From: Tateyamaria sp. Alg231-49
GTDB taxonomy: Bacteria; Pseudomonadota; Alphaproteobacteria; Rhodobacterales; Rhodobacteraceae
DNA length: 64,000 bases
Assembly (NCBI RefSeq): GCF_900143535.1
Contig: NZ_FRFA01000016.1
Location: 1-64,000 of the forward strand
Direction: 5' to 3'
Under the pieces are notes generated by a model. It worked only from the letters and a program-made list of their open reading frames with translations, made no database searches and was not told the origin of the DNA. Positions within the stretch are counted from its first letter, which is position 1; every line of letters begins with the position of its first letter. The translations under genes and the position numbers were made by a program. This document shows positions 15,998-24,980 of this stretch, piece by piece.

Positions 15998-17459
15998 CCA
16001 TGACCCAGAAATGATCCACCTCGCTTCTATTGAAGTATGTCGCAACAACTTTTTCCCCTTTGTTTGGAAAGTCTTTGATACGCTCCATCAGGGCAAGGAT
16101 GATAAGTTTGAACCGGCCTGGCATGTCCGCGCGATGTGCCATGAACTCGACAACGTCAGAACAGGCGAAAACAAGCGGTTGGTAATCAACATCCCACCGC
16201 GCTGCCTGAAGTCTGTCACTGTCGCAGTGGCCTATATTGCGTATTTGCTTGGGCACCATCCGAACGCCAAAATCATAGTGGCAAGCTATGGACTCGATCT
16301 GGCACGCAAGCACTCTGAGGATTGTCGCAAAGTGATTGAGACGCCCTGGTATCAGGAAATGTTCCCTGAAACGCGCCTGGCGAAGAAAGGCAATACCTCT
16401 GAAGAGATAAAGACAACCAAGGGCGGCGGCCGAAAGGCGGTGTCTATTGGCAGCGCTGTGACCGGTCATGGCGCGGATTACATCATCATTGACGACTTGA
16501 TGAAGGCCGGCGATGCCAGTTCTGAAGCTGAGCTTCTCAAAGCGCAGGAGTTTATCGAGCGAACGTTATTGTCTCGCTTTGACAATCCCTCGGAAGGCCG
16601 TGTGGTAATGGTGGCGCAACGACTGCATGAAATGGATCCACCGGGTTATCTGCTCGACAAGGAAACCTACCGGCATCTCAATCTTCCGGCGATTGCCGAG
16701 GAGGAAGAAGTTGTGGCGATTGGGCAGGGTAGGGTCCACTGCCGCCAACCCGGCGATCTTCTGTCTCCAACCCGGCTGGACCAGGAGACACTTGATCGCA
16801 TGCGGCGCGAAATGGGCTCAGCCACTTTTAACTGTCAATACCAGCAGAACCCAATCGCGCCTGACGGCTCGCCGCTGCGATGGGAGTGGTTTGGGACTTA
16901 TGACAAGGTAGAGGACAGGTGTTGGTATCAGGCAGTGATCCAAAGCTGGGACACGGGTATGTCCGCTAATCCGTCGGCTGCTTTTTCTGTCTGTACGACA
17001 TGGGGATTCCGCGAAAACAATTGGTACTTGCTTGATGTCTGGAAGGGTCAACTGGATTATCCCGCACTCAAGGCTAAGGCGCTTGCTCTCGTCGAGAGGT
17101 GGGACCCTGAACAAGTTTTGATCGAAGACGCGGCGACGGGCAAACCTCTGTTTGACGAATTATTCCGAGACGATCGTCGCCAATACGAGCGTGTACGTCC
17201 GGACAAGGACAAAGAAACGCGGTTTCAGTCGGCCTGCGCGCCGGTTGAAGAAGGCAAAGTGTTTTTACCATCGGATGCCCTTTGGCTGCCAGCCTTCAAA
17301 CGAGAGCTGCAGTCGTTCCCGCGTGGTCGAAACGATGATCAGGTCGATAGCTTCAGCCAGTTTCTGAATTGGTCAAAAGGTACCGGCGTCTATCGCGCGC
17401 TTGGTCGGGAACATCCACTTTCTATTGAGCGACGAGAGCGACAAAGGCGCAGGCGCTGA
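15990..17459 (+). CDS. Phage terminase large subunit, orphan
   Basis: 489 residues. The N-terminal ATPase part has a Walker A-like segment (VINIPPRCLKSV, about residues 66-77) and Walker B (YIIIDDLMKA, about 165). The C-terminal nuclease part has the expected acidic positions: IQSWDTGMSA, VLIEDAATGKPL and NDDQVDSFSQFL. Terminases cut and package phage DNA into proheads. No portal, capsid or tail gene is present, so this is a prophage remnant or a captured piece. ATG at 15990 is chosen because AAGGAG lies 8 bases upstream and it overlaps the previous stop; a longer frame starting at 15864 has no such signals. Base usage is less GC-rich than the PGC. Confidence 0.88.
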   Translation: MTNHDPEMIHLASIEVCRNNFFPFVWKVFDTLHQGKDDKFEPAWHVRAMCHELDNVRTGENKRLVINIPPRCLKSVTVAVAYIAYLLGHHPNAKIIVASYGLDLARKHSEDCRKVIETPWYQEMFPETRLAKKGNTSEEIKTTKGGGRKAVSIGSAVTGHGADYIIIDDLMKAGDASSEAELLKAQEFIERTLLSRFDNPSEGRVVMVAQRLHEMDPPGYLLDKETYRHLNLPAIAEEEEVVAIGQGRVHCRQPGDLLSPTRLDQETLDRMRREMGSATFNCQYQQNPIAPDGSPLRWEWFGTYDKVEDRCWYQAVIQSWDTGMSANPSAAFSVCTTWGFRENNWYLLDVWKGQLDYPALKAKALALVERWDPEQVLIEDAATGKPLFDELFRDDRRQYERVRPDKDKETRFQSACAPVEEGKVFLPSDALWLPAFKRELQSFPRGRNDDQVDSFSQFLNWSKGTGVYRALGREHPLSIERRERQRRRR

Positions 17460-17493
17460 GTTTTGGCTACGTGCAAGGCGAAGCGTACCGCTA

Positions 17494-17513
17494 GTTTGAA
17501 TCCCACCTCCTCC
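17494..17513 (+). other. Possible tRNA 3'-end fragment
   Basis: GTTTGAATCCCACCTCCTCC resembles the T-loop plus acceptor 3' strand of a serine tRNA. No 5' half of a tRNA is present and the preceding bases do not form the T-stem. Such 3' fragments can mark the border of a tRNA-integrated element, and this one sits between the terminase gene and the PGC. It is a weak resemblance. Confidence 0.2.
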
Positions 17514-17554
17514 CTTTTTCGGTTTCAAACGTGTCGGTCATTGTGATGTGCCTT

Positions 17555-18418
17555 TTACGATGTTGCTTGCGCCAGCAGCGCGTTCAGGATGTGTGGCGCG
17601 ATAGCGTTTGGGTCCTCTTCATGGGCGAGGTGGCCCAATTTTGGGATCATGGTGACCTGCGCGTGCGGCATGATTTTCGCGGCATTTGTCGATGTGATTG
17701 GCGGGACCGCGCCATCATTTTCAGCCGCGATCAGAAGAGTGCGGGTCGGGTGATGTGGCAGCCGCGCCAGCAGCGGTTCAAGCTGCCATTGCGCCATCAT
17801 TTGCAGTGTCGCTTGGACATGCTTTGGGCTGCCAACCAAACGACGATAGAGATTAAGATCGGCAGGAGGCAGCGTGGATCCTGTGCCTTGAATGATCCGT
17901 GCGACGCCTTGGTTATTTGATGCGGTGGCGCTGAACACATGGGCGGCAAAGGGCAGGGCAGCGATTGTTTTGGCAAACATGGGAAACAGCACGCCTGCGA
18001 TGCCTTGGAACGTATCAAGGGCGGCGTTGATGCCGATGACTTGCGGGGTAGGCATCAGTTCGGCCATGCGCAGCGCGATGGCGGCACCTGCGGAATGGCC
18101 GATGATGGCGCTGGGGTGCAGGTCTTCGGCATGGCACAAGGCGGCGATATCTTCGGCCATGTGATTCAGCCCGCAGCGGCGTTGCGCGCCCAGCTGGGTG
18201 AAGCCTTGGCCGGGTAAGTCAACTGCCACGATGCGGTGTGTTTGCGACAGGATCGGGATCAGGTGTTGCCAGCTGTGCGTCGCGCCGCCTGCGCCGTGGA
18301 TCAGCAAGATCAGCGGGCCTTGGCCGATGTCTTGGATATGCCAGCGATGGGGTTTGCAAAGGACAAAACGCGAATGCTGCGCGTGGGGCCAAGTGGCGCT
18401 GTTTTTGGCCCAGTCCAT
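17555..18418 (-). CDS. bchO: BchO, alpha/beta-hydrolase of the Mg-chelatase operon
   Basis: 287 residues with the alpha/beta-hydrolase fold: oxyanion segment LILLIHGAGGATHSWQHL (about 37-54), nucleophile elbow IGHSAGAAIALRMAE (about 107), and a late histidine in KLGHLAHEEDP. bchO regularly follows bchI-bchD in purple-bacterial photosynthesis clusters, but its exact substrate is not settled. It starts 6 bases after bchD and is probably co-transcribed from the crtA promoter. It is the first PGC gene at this border. Confidence 0.93.
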   Translation of the reverse strand: MDWAKNSATWPHAQHSRFVLCKPHRWHIQDIGQGPLILLIHGAGGATHSWQHLIPILSQTHRIVAVDLPGQGFTQLGAQRRCGLNHMAEDIAALCHAEDLHPSAIIGHSAGAAIALRMAELMPTPQVIGINAALDTFQGIAGVLFPMFAKTIAALPFAAHVFSATASNNQGVARIIQGTGSTLPPADLNLYRRLVGSPKHVQATLQMMAQWQLEPLLARLPHHPTRTLLIAAENDGAVPPITSTNAAKIMPHAQVTMIPKLGHLAHEEDPNAIAPHILNALLAQATS

Positions 18419-18424
18419 GCTGTG

Positions 18425-20068
18425 CTACGCCAAAGCAGTGGTGATCGCCGCAGACACGCCCTTGGCATCTGCGCGCGGCAGCGGCACATAGGTGGCGTCC
18501 ATGATCTGCGCGAGGTGGCGTAACGCTTTTTCAGGGCGGATCGTGGTGTCAATGACGATAGATTCGACCCTATTAGAGGCGATTTGGGTCGCAATCTGTT
18601 GTGCGTCGGTTGCGGCAAGCGCGCGGTTTCCAGTGCCGTCAAGAGCAACATTTGCGCGGCCATCTGTCAGCAAAACGATTGTCGGTGTTAGGCCTTTTTG
18701 ATGTGTCGTCTGCGCCAGTGTCAGCGCGGCCGTCAGGCCAGAGGCAAGCGGCGTGCCGCCGCCGCCGGGCAAGGCTGCAAGGCGCTTTTTGGTTTGGACT
18801 AAGGACCGTGTGGGCGGCAGGATCAGGTCGGCGTCTGTGCCGCGAAAGGCGATCAGGGCGACGTGGTCGCGGCGGGCGTAGGCTTCGGACAATAGTAATT
18901 CGACAGCGCCTTTCGCCTCGGCCAGTCGCGCCATCGCAGCAGAGCCGGAGGCATCGACGGTAAAGATCAACAAGCGGTCCGACAGGGATTGATAGCGTTT
19001 GTGCCGCAGGTCGGATTGCTGAAAAACCGGGCCTGTGCGGTCGGGCTGCGCGCGCTTGCGCAAGGTCTGCCACGGGATCGCTGCGCGCAAGGTGGCAACC
19101 AGATCAACGCGGGCGGCGCTGGCCTTGGGGCCTTGGCGGGCGGGCAGGGGCTTGCCACGGCGATTACCGGTGCGCTTTGCGCCGGAACCAGACCCTATTG
19201 TGCGCTTTTTGGCCTTTGCATCGAGGTTTGATAGTAGGTCAGGGGGCAATGCCGCTTTGATTGCATCCAGCAAAATGTCTTGCGGTATCGACAGCGGGTG
19301 GTCTTGGGGTATGCTGTTTTGTGGCGCGTCAGGCGGTGTGTCGTCGGGGGTATCGTCTTGCGGTATCTGCGTGGCGCGATGCGCATAGACTAGGGCTGTG
19401 GCGATGGTCACGTCGCCTGTGGTGACGGTGTCGCGTTCGTACAAAGCTGCGTGCGCTTGGGCTGCGTTCAGGGCGAATGTCGGCGCGCGCAGGCTGGAAA
19501 TGCCAAGGCTGACGGCGAGTGTCACCAAATCAGAAAGGATCGCGGGCGTAACGCTGATTTTGCGCGCTGTGCGGCGCAGGTCATCAAGATTATCCGGCAG
19601 CGTGATCTGTGTGATATCCGAGATCGCCACTTCGCCGAGGGTGACGTGAAATGCGCTGCGGTCCGATAGGGCAGGAGGCAGTGCCTCGGTCTCTTCGGCG
19701 CCTTCGTCGAGGGCAAGAAGCGCGTGGCTGTGACCGGCATCAAGGGCTTGGCCAAGACGCGTGGACATGTATGGATCAACGCGTTCAGCCATGGGCAGGA
19801 TGAACAACGAAGGCGGGCGATCCAGCAGGCCGCGTTGCATGACTAACGTGCCGCCCGAAAGGGTCGAAGACAGGTCGATATCGCCGTCAAGAACTTGGGC
19901 CGTCATATGCGGGTGCAGGCGGACGGACGGAATTGGCAGGTTGGTCGCGGCTTTCAGTAGCGCGTCGCGCGCAGCGCCGCTGCGGGCGCGGACGACAAGA
20001 CCACCCAAAGCGCGCGGGTTGATCGCCAGCAAGGTCAGAGCAAGGGTCGCACGTTGCCACGGGGTCAT
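18425..20068 (-). CDS. bchD: Magnesium chelatase subunit D
   Basis: 547 residues. The N-terminal AAA+-like half lacks a proper P-loop, as is usual for BchD. A Pro/Asp/Gln-rich acidic linker (about 235-270) follows, and then a C-terminal von Willebrand A domain with the MIDAS motif DASGSAA. With BchI and BchH it inserts Mg into protoporphyrin IX using ATP; the D subunit bridges the ATPase ring and the porphyrin-binding BchH. It begins right after the bchI stop. Confidence 0.96.
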   Translation of the reverse strand: MTPWQRATLALTLLAINPRALGGLVVRARSGAARDALLKAATNLPIPSVRLHPHMTAQVLDGDIDLSSTLSGGTLVMQRGLLDRPPSLFILPMAERVDPYMSTRLGQALDAGHSHALLALDEGAEETEALPPALSDRSAFHVTLGEVAISDITQITLPDNLDDLRRTARKISVTPAILSDLVTLAVSLGISSLRAPTFALNAAQAHAALYERDTVTTGDVTIATALVYAHRATQIPQDDTPDDTPPDAPQNSIPQDHPLSIPQDILLDAIKAALPPDLLSNLDAKAKKRTIGSGSGAKRTGNRRGKPLPARQGPKASAARVDLVATLRAAIPWQTLRKRAQPDRTGPVFQQSDLRHKRYQSLSDRLLIFTVDASGSAAMARLAEAKGAVELLLSEAYARRDHVALIAFRGTDADLILPPTRSLVQTKKRLAALPGGGGTPLASGLTAALTLAQTTHQKGLTPTIVLLTDGRANVALDGTGNRALAATDAQQIATQIASNRVESIVIDTTIRPEKALRHLAQIMDATYVPLPRADAKGVSAAITTALA

Positions 20069-20070
20069 GG

Positions 20071-21078
20071 TTAAGCGTCCAAAGTCTCGGCTACGATGCG
20101 GTCGACGCGCGCGCCTGATCCGGCTTCGTCCAGCGGATCGCGGCGCAGGCGGTGACGCAGGGCAACGGCGGCTGTGGCGCGAATGTGTGATGTGGTTAAC
20201 ACCGTGTCGTCGCGGAAGGCGGCATAGGCACGTGCCGCCTTAAGTAGGGTCAATTCACCGCGCAAACCGTCGGAACCCAGGTTAATACATAACGCGGCAA
20301 CTGTCCGTAAAGCACTGTCCGGCGTCTTGAGATCTTTGAGCGTTTGGCGCGCCGTCACGATGCGGTCACGCAAGGCGGCATCTTCGGCCTGCCAGCGCAG
20401 CATAAAGGCGCTGTGATCGTTGTCATAAGCATCGCGGCGCTTGATCACGTCAACGCGGTCGTCGATGTCGGTGGGTGACACCACATCGACCGACAAACCA
20501 AAGCGATCCAGCAGTTGTGGGCGCAATTCACCTTCTTCGGGGTTGCCTGAACCCACCAGCACAAAACGGGCGGGGTGACGGATGGACAGGCCTTCGCGTT
20601 CCACCACGTTTTCACCGGATTGGGCGACGTCCAAAAGCAGATCAACGATGTGATCTTCAAGCAAGTTCACCTCGTCTATGTATAAATATCCACGGTTCGC
20701 TTGGGCGAATAGACCTGGCTGAAACGCCTTTTCGCCTTTTGTTAGAGCCTTTTCAATATCCAAAGCACCTGTCACGCGATCCTCGGATGCGCCAAGGGGC
20801 AGGTCGATGACGGGGGTGGGTACGTCGTGGGTCGTGATGTCGTTGATCTGCGCCCAATCGGGGCAATCTTCAGGCTGCGCGCAGTTCACTGGGCAGTCTT
20901 TGACGACACTAATTGGCGGCAGAAGACCGGCAAGCGCGCGCACAGCGGTGGACTTGCCGGTGCCACGTTCACCAAACACCAGAACGCCGCCGATGGACGG
21001 GTCGATGGCTGTGAGGATCATCGCCTGTTTCATCTGCTCTTGGCCGACGATGGCGGAGAAGGGGAATGGAAGCTTCAT
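20071..21078 (-). CDS. bchI: Magnesium chelatase ATPase subunit I
   Basis: 335 residues. AAA+ ATPase with Walker A FGERGTGKST (about 35-44), the family's cysteine-containing insert (CPVNCAQPEDCP), Walker B YLYIDEVNLL, and sensor LVGSGNPEEGE. It forms the hexameric motor of Mg chelatase, the first committed step of bacteriochlorophyll synthesis. ATG at 21078 is chosen because MKLPFPFSAIVGQEQ is the conserved N-terminus and the ATG overlaps the crtA stop (ATGA). A frame extension upstream exists only inside crtA. Confidence 0.97.
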   Translation of the reverse strand: MKLPFPFSAIVGQEQMKQAMILTAIDPSIGGVLVFGERGTGKSTAVRALAGLLPPISVVKDCPVNCAQPEDCPDWAQINDITTHDVPTPVIDLPLGASEDRVTGALDIEKALTKGEKAFQPGLFAQANRGYLYIDEVNLLEDHIVDLLLDVAQSGENVVEREGLSIRHPARFVLVGSGNPEEGELRPQLLDRFGLSVDVVSPTDIDDRVDVIKRRDAYDNDHSAFMLRWQAEDAALRDRIVTARQTLKDLKTPDSALRTVAALCINLGSDGLRGELTLLKAARAYAAFRDDTVLTTSHIRATAAVALRHRLRRDPLDEAGSGARVDRIVAETLDA

Positions 21079-21782
21079 GCGGTGTCCAATTGTTGTAGCG
21101 GCGACGCGCCGCCCCATGTGCCCGTGTCGGACAGCAGCGCGAAACGGGCGTAAAGCTCTTCGTGAAACCAGCCATCGGCGCGGACGGCTTTGATCGCTTC
21201 GGCGTGGGGCCCAGTGTGGGCGAAATTATGCATGGCGGTGGCGTCGGGCCAGATCGAAAAGGTCACTTGGTGCAGCCATGGCACTTCGCCAATGCCGATT
21301 TTGAAAACGACGTTGGGATCGCGGCCAATCACGGCTGAAATGTTGGGCACACGGCGCCAGAACTTAGTCAAGATGCTGGGCTTGATCGTCGCACGGGTCA
21401 AGGCGGCAAGTGGGCCATTGGTGTTTTGCGCGGTGGCAAGAAACGGGGTCTGGCCGGACCATGAGCCGCGTGTGGTGTCGACGGCCATGAAGACCGTCCA
21501 ATCCTCGACCGCGTGGGCGCGGTAATTCTGGAAGATCGCAGTGTCTTGCGCGGCTTGCGCGGTTGCGGCGTCGGGGAACGTGGCAAGGATCGCGTAAACG
21601 GCGGTGTTTGGGATCGGGGTGAAGCCTTCGCCCGAACCAGAGCCGCACAGCTTCCAAAATCCGATGTCGGGAGTGCGTTTGATCGCCCCGCGTGCAAGGC
21701 CCATCATTGAGAATGCCCAAAGGCGGGATCGAAACGATCCAAATCGGAAGAAGCTGAGGCTGACGACCTGCGTCATGGGCAT
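21075..21782 (-). CDS. crtA: Spheroidene monooxygenase
   Basis: 235 residues. It carries family stretches such as MGLARGAIKRTPDIGFWKLCGSG (split here at position 20), YAILATFPDAATA and VPWLHQVTFSIWPDATAMH. CrtA oxidises spheroidene to spheroidenone with O2, giving the ketocarotenoid typical of aerobically grown roseobacters. It is first in the crtA-bchI-bchD-bchO operon and diverges from crtI; the space between them holds two PpsR-type operators. Confidence 0.95.
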   Translation of the reverse strand: MPMTQVVSLSFFRFGSFRSRLWAFSMMGLARGAIKRTPDIGFWKLCGSGSGEGFTPIPNTAVYAILATFPDAATAQAAQDTAIFQNYRAHAVEDWTVFMAVDTTRGSWSGQTPFLATAQNTNGPLAALTRATIKPSILTKFWRRVPNISAVIGRDPNVVFKIGIGEVPWLHQVTFSIWPDATAMHNFAHTGPHAEAIKAVRADGWFHEELYARFALLSDTGTWGGASPLQQLDTA

Positions 21783-21796
21783 AGATTCCTAAGATA

Positions 21797-21814
21797 TGTC
21801 AAGTTATCCTGACA
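21797..21814. promoter_or_regulatory. PpsR/CrtJ operator, crtA-proximal
   Basis: TGTCAAGTTATCCTGACA fits TGT-N12-ACA with extended TGTC/GACA arms. It lies 15 bases upstream of the crtA start. In Rhodobacter, CrtJ/PpsR binds paired sites of this form and represses crt, bch and puc genes in oxygen. Confidence 0.8.
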
Positions 21815-21852
21815 CATATGCCTTGCAATGGGAAGATGCGCGGCGCTAGAAT

Positions 21853-21870
21853 TGTAAGGTAAAGTTTACA
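21853..21870. promoter_or_regulatory. PpsR/CrtJ operator, crtI-proximal
   Basis: TGTAAGGTAAAGTTTACA is a TGT-N12-ACA site with TGTAA/TTACA arms, 16 bases before the crtI start. Its centre is 56 bases from the crtA-side site, so paired or looped binding over both promoters is possible. Confidence 0.78.
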
Positions 21871-21885
21871 TTACATTGGAATCAA

Positions 21886-23439
21886 ATGGCGATGGCAGAC
21901 CCTTTGACGGACACTTTGACCGACAACCGCGCGGTTGTGATTGGCGCAGGCCTTGGCGGGCTGGCGGCTGCGATGCGGTTGGGGGCCAAGGGCTATGCGG
22001 TGACTATGCTGGACAAGCTGGATCGCGCTGGTGGGCGTGGATCGTCGATTGCCCAAGACGGGTATCGGTTTGATCTGGGGCCGACGATTGTCACGGTGCC
22101 GCAAGTGTTTGAACAGCTTTGGGCCGATTGCGGGCGTGACTTTCGCGCCGATGTCGATCTGCGCCCGCTTGAGCCGTTTTATGAAGTGCGCTGGCCCGAT
22201 GGGTCAAAGTTCGCGGCAAGCTCTGACGATGACGAGATGCTGGCAGAGGTCGCCAAGCTGAACCCGGCCGATGTGGCAGGTTTCAAGCGGTTCCTTAAAG
22301 ACAGTCACGCGCGCTATGTCGTGGGTTTTGAAGGAATGGTCGCCAAGCCGATGCACCGGCTGTGGGAGACGATCAAGGTACTGCCAAAGTTCGCGCAACT
22401 GCGGGCGGATCGGTCGATCTATGGGCTTGCGGCGTCACGGGTGAAGGACGAACGTTTGCGCATGGCGCTGTCGTTTCATCCGCTGTTTATCGGTGGTGAT
22501 CCGATGCATGTAACCTCGATCTATGCGCTGGTTCTGCACCTCGAAAAGACTTACGGCGTGCATTATGCGATGGGTGGTGTGCAGGCGATCGCGGATGCGA
22601 TGGCTGATGTTGTGCGCGCGCAAGGTGGTTTGATAAAGCACAACACTGTCGCGGACGAGATCATTGTGAAGGGTGGTGCGGCGCAGGCTGTGCGGCTGGA
22701 AAGTGGCGAAGAATTGCAAGCGCCGCTGATCGTCAGCAATGCGGACGCAGGCCACACCTATGACCATCTGCTGCGCAACCATACCAAGCGGCGCTGGACC
22801 CGTAAAAAGCTGTCGCGCAAGCGGTGGTCGATGGGGCTGTATGTTTGGTATTTTGGCACCAAGGGCACGGCGGATAAGTGGGTCGATGTGGGGCACCATA
22901 CGATTGTGAACGGGCCGCGCTATAAAGGATTGCTGCGCGACATTTTCATGAAGGGCAAGTTGCCGGATGACATGAGCCTTTATGTGCACAGGCCTTCGGT
23001 CACTGATCCGACGGCGGCGCCAAAGGGGGATGACACGTTTTATGTGCTGTCGCCTGTGCCGCATTTGGGATGGGATAATCCGGTTGATTGGAAGGTCGAA
23101 GAACCGATCTACCGCGCCAAGGTTGCAGCCGAGATTGAAAAAATCATGCCTGGGTTTCAGGATGATATCGTCACCGAAGCGGTGTTCACGCCCGAGACAT
23201 TTCGCGATCGGTATCTAACCCCGCATGGGTGCGGTTTCTCGATCGAGCCGCGGATTTTGCAAAGCGCTTGGTTCCGGCCGCATAACGTTAGTGAAGAAGC
23301 CAAGGGTCTGTATCTGGTCGGCGCGGGGACGCATCCTGGGGCGGGCTTGCCGGGGGTTGTGTCTAGTGCCGAGGTGTTAGGGAAACTGGTGCCGGATATG
23401 CCTGAGATGACGTCCACAACAAAGCTGGCAGCCGAATGA
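21886..23439 (+). CDS. crtI: Phytoene desaturase
   Basis: 517 residues. The N-terminal dinucleotide fold is AVVIGAGLGGLAAAMRLGAKG (split: AVVIGAGLGG, then LAAAMRLGAKG; about 15-35), and the C-terminal FAD motif is LVGAGTHPGAGLPGVVSSAE. CrtI in this group carries out three desaturations of phytoene to neurosporene (number inferred from the spheroidene pathway genes nearby). The stop overlaps the crtB start as ATGA. A second in-frame ATG at 21892 is possible. Confidence 0.97.
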   Translation: MAMADPLTDTLTDNRAVVIGAGLGGLAAAMRLGAKGYAVTMLDKLDRAGGRGSSIAQDGYRFDLGPTIVTVPQVFEQLWADCGRDFRADVDLRPLEPFYEVRWPDGSKFAASSDDDEMLAEVAKLNPADVAGFKRFLKDSHARYVVGFEGMVAKPMHRLWETIKVLPKFAQLRADRSIYGLAASRVKDERLRMALSFHPLFIGGDPMHVTSIYALVLHLEKTYGVHYAMGGVQAIADAMADVVRAQGGLIKHNTVADEIIVKGGAAQAVRLESGEELQAPLIVSNADAGHTYDHLLRNHTKRRWTRKKLSRKRWSMGLYVWYFGTKGTADKWVDVGHHTIVNGPRYKGLLRDIFMKGKLPDDMSLYVHRPSVTDPTAAPKGDDTFYVLSPVPHLGWDNPVDWKVEEPIYRAKVAAEIEKIMPGFQDDIVTEAVFTPETFRDRYLTPHGCGFSIEPRILQSAWFRPHNVSEEAKGLYLVGAGTHPGAGLPGVVSSAEVLGKLVPDMPEMTSTTKLAAE

Positions 23440-24479
23440 TTGACCCACGTGATCTGGAACATTGCCGCGATGTGATCCGCACAGGGTCGCTGTCGTTCCA
23501 TGCGGCGTCCAAACTGTTGCCCGCGTCGGTGCGCGACCCTGCGCTGGCGCTGTATGCGTTTTGCAGGTTGGCTGATGACGAGGTGGACGAAGGCGATAAC
23601 AAGGCCCGCGCCGTGATTGATCTGCAAGAACGGCTCGAGCTGGTGTATGCAGGCACGCCGCGCAACGCGCCCGAGGATCGTGCCTTTGCTGCCGTGGTTG
23701 CAGATTTTGATATGCCGCGCGCGTTGCCCGAGGCCTTGCTTGAAGGGCTGGCATGGGACGCGGTGGAAAAGCAGTACGATAGCCTTGCTGATTTGCGCGG
23801 GTATTGTGCGCGCGTCGCCTCTGCTGTGGGGGCGATGATGTGTGTGCTGATGCGAGTGCGCGATGCGGATGCGTTAGCGCGGGCGTGTGATTTGGGTGTG
23901 GCGATGCAGCTGACGAATATCGCGCGCGATGTCGGTGAAGATGCGCGCATGGGGCGGATTTATTTGCCGCTGGATTGGTTGACGGATGCGGGTGTTGATC
24001 AAGATGCGTTCTTGGCCGATCCGCAAGCCACGCCTGAAATCAAGCGCATGGTAAAATCCATGTTGGCGGATGCGCGTACTTTGTATTTGAAATCCGAGGC
24101 TGGGATTGCGGCACTGCCGTTGCGCGCACGCACGGGCATTTTCGCGGCGCGCTATATCTATGCGGCGATTGGTACGGCTGTTGCGCGCAATGGCTACGAT
24201 TCTGTCAATCATCGTGGACGGTCTGGCAAGGCGCGCAAGATTGTGCTGATCGGGACATCCGCCATGCGGGCGGGGGGCAGTGTGATCTTGCCCAAGTCGC
24301 CTATCTTGTTTGCGCATCCACTGGATGAAGTGAGGTTCTTGGTCGATGCCGTGGCAACCAACCGCCCCCGCGCCGAAGACTGGGGAACAGGGCGCGCGGG
24401 TTCATTCCTGAGCGTGATGGCAGAGCTGAAAGCCCGCGAGCTAGGCGTCACCGATAGCGCGGGGGTGGTGGCAGAGTAA
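23436..24479 (+). CDS. crtB: Phytoene synthase
   Basis: 347 residues with both Asp-rich Mg-diphosphate motifs of squalene/phytoene synthases: LADDEVDEGD near residue 47 and IARDVGEDARMGRIYLP near 165. It joins two geranylgeranyl diphosphates into phytoene, using the product of crtE. It is translationally coupled to crtI by a four-base overlap. Confidence 0.97.
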   Translation: MIDPRDLEHCRDVIRTGSLSFHAASKLLPASVRDPALALYAFCRLADDEVDEGDNKARAVIDLQERLELVYAGTPRNAPEDRAFAAVVADFDMPRALPEALLEGLAWDAVEKQYDSLADLRGYCARVASAVGAMMCVLMRVRDADALARACDLGVAMQLTNIARDVGEDARMGRIYLPLDWLTDAGVDQDAFLADPQATPEIKRMVKSMLADARTLYLKSEAGIAALPLRARTGIFAARYIYAAIGTAVARNGYDSVNHRGRSGKARKIVLIGTSAMRAGGSVILPKSPILFAHPLDEVRFLVDAVATNRPRAEDWGTGRAGSFLSVMAELKARELGVTDSAGVVAE

Positions 24480-24500
24480 GCCTTGGTCTAGTGTTGGCGG

Positions 24501-24980
24501 ATGGACGTATTTCTATTTCTGATCTTTCTGGCGACGTGTTTCGGGGCGGGGGCCACAGGTGCGCTGTTTCCAACAGGTGAATGGTATCGCCAACTGAACA
24601 AGCCAAGCTGGACGCCGCCCAACTGGGCGTTTCCGGTGATGTGGACCTCGATCTATGTGCTGATTTCGTTCGCTGCGGCCCGTGTTGCAGGGCTGGAAGG
24701 CAGCGGATATGCGATGGCGTTTTGGGCCGCACAGATTGTGTTCAACACGTTATGGACGCCGATGTTTTTTGGCCTGCGCCGGATGCGTGATGCGCTGTTT
24801 GTCATGGCGGCGTTGTGGGTGTCGGTGCTGTGCTGTGTGATCACGCATTGGCAATTGGACGTGTGGGCGGGGCTTGCAATGCTGCCCTATCTGTTCTGGG
24901 TCATGATTGCAGGCGCGCTGAATTATAGTGTGTGGCAGTTGAACTCTGACACGCCTGCGGTGGACCTTAGTAAAATTTAG
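24501..24980 (+). CDS. tspO: Tryptophan-rich sensory protein TspO
   Basis: 159 residues with five membrane helices and the family signature LNKPSWTPPNWAFPVMWTSI (about 31-50), plus WFGLRR-like and NYSVWQLN segments. TspO (CrtK) is an outer-membrane tetrapyrrole-binding protein that modulates photosynthesis gene expression in Rhodobacter. It follows crtIB, as in related clusters, and its stop overlaps the converging crtC stop. Confidence 0.93.
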   Translation: MDVFLFLIFLATCFGAGATGALFPTGEWYRQLNKPSWTPPNWAFPVMWTSIYVLISFAAARVAGLEGSGYAMAFWAAQIVFNTLWTPMFFGLRRMRDALFVMAALWVSVLCCVITHWQLDVWAGLAMLPYLFWVMIAGALNYSVWQLNSDTPAVDLSKI

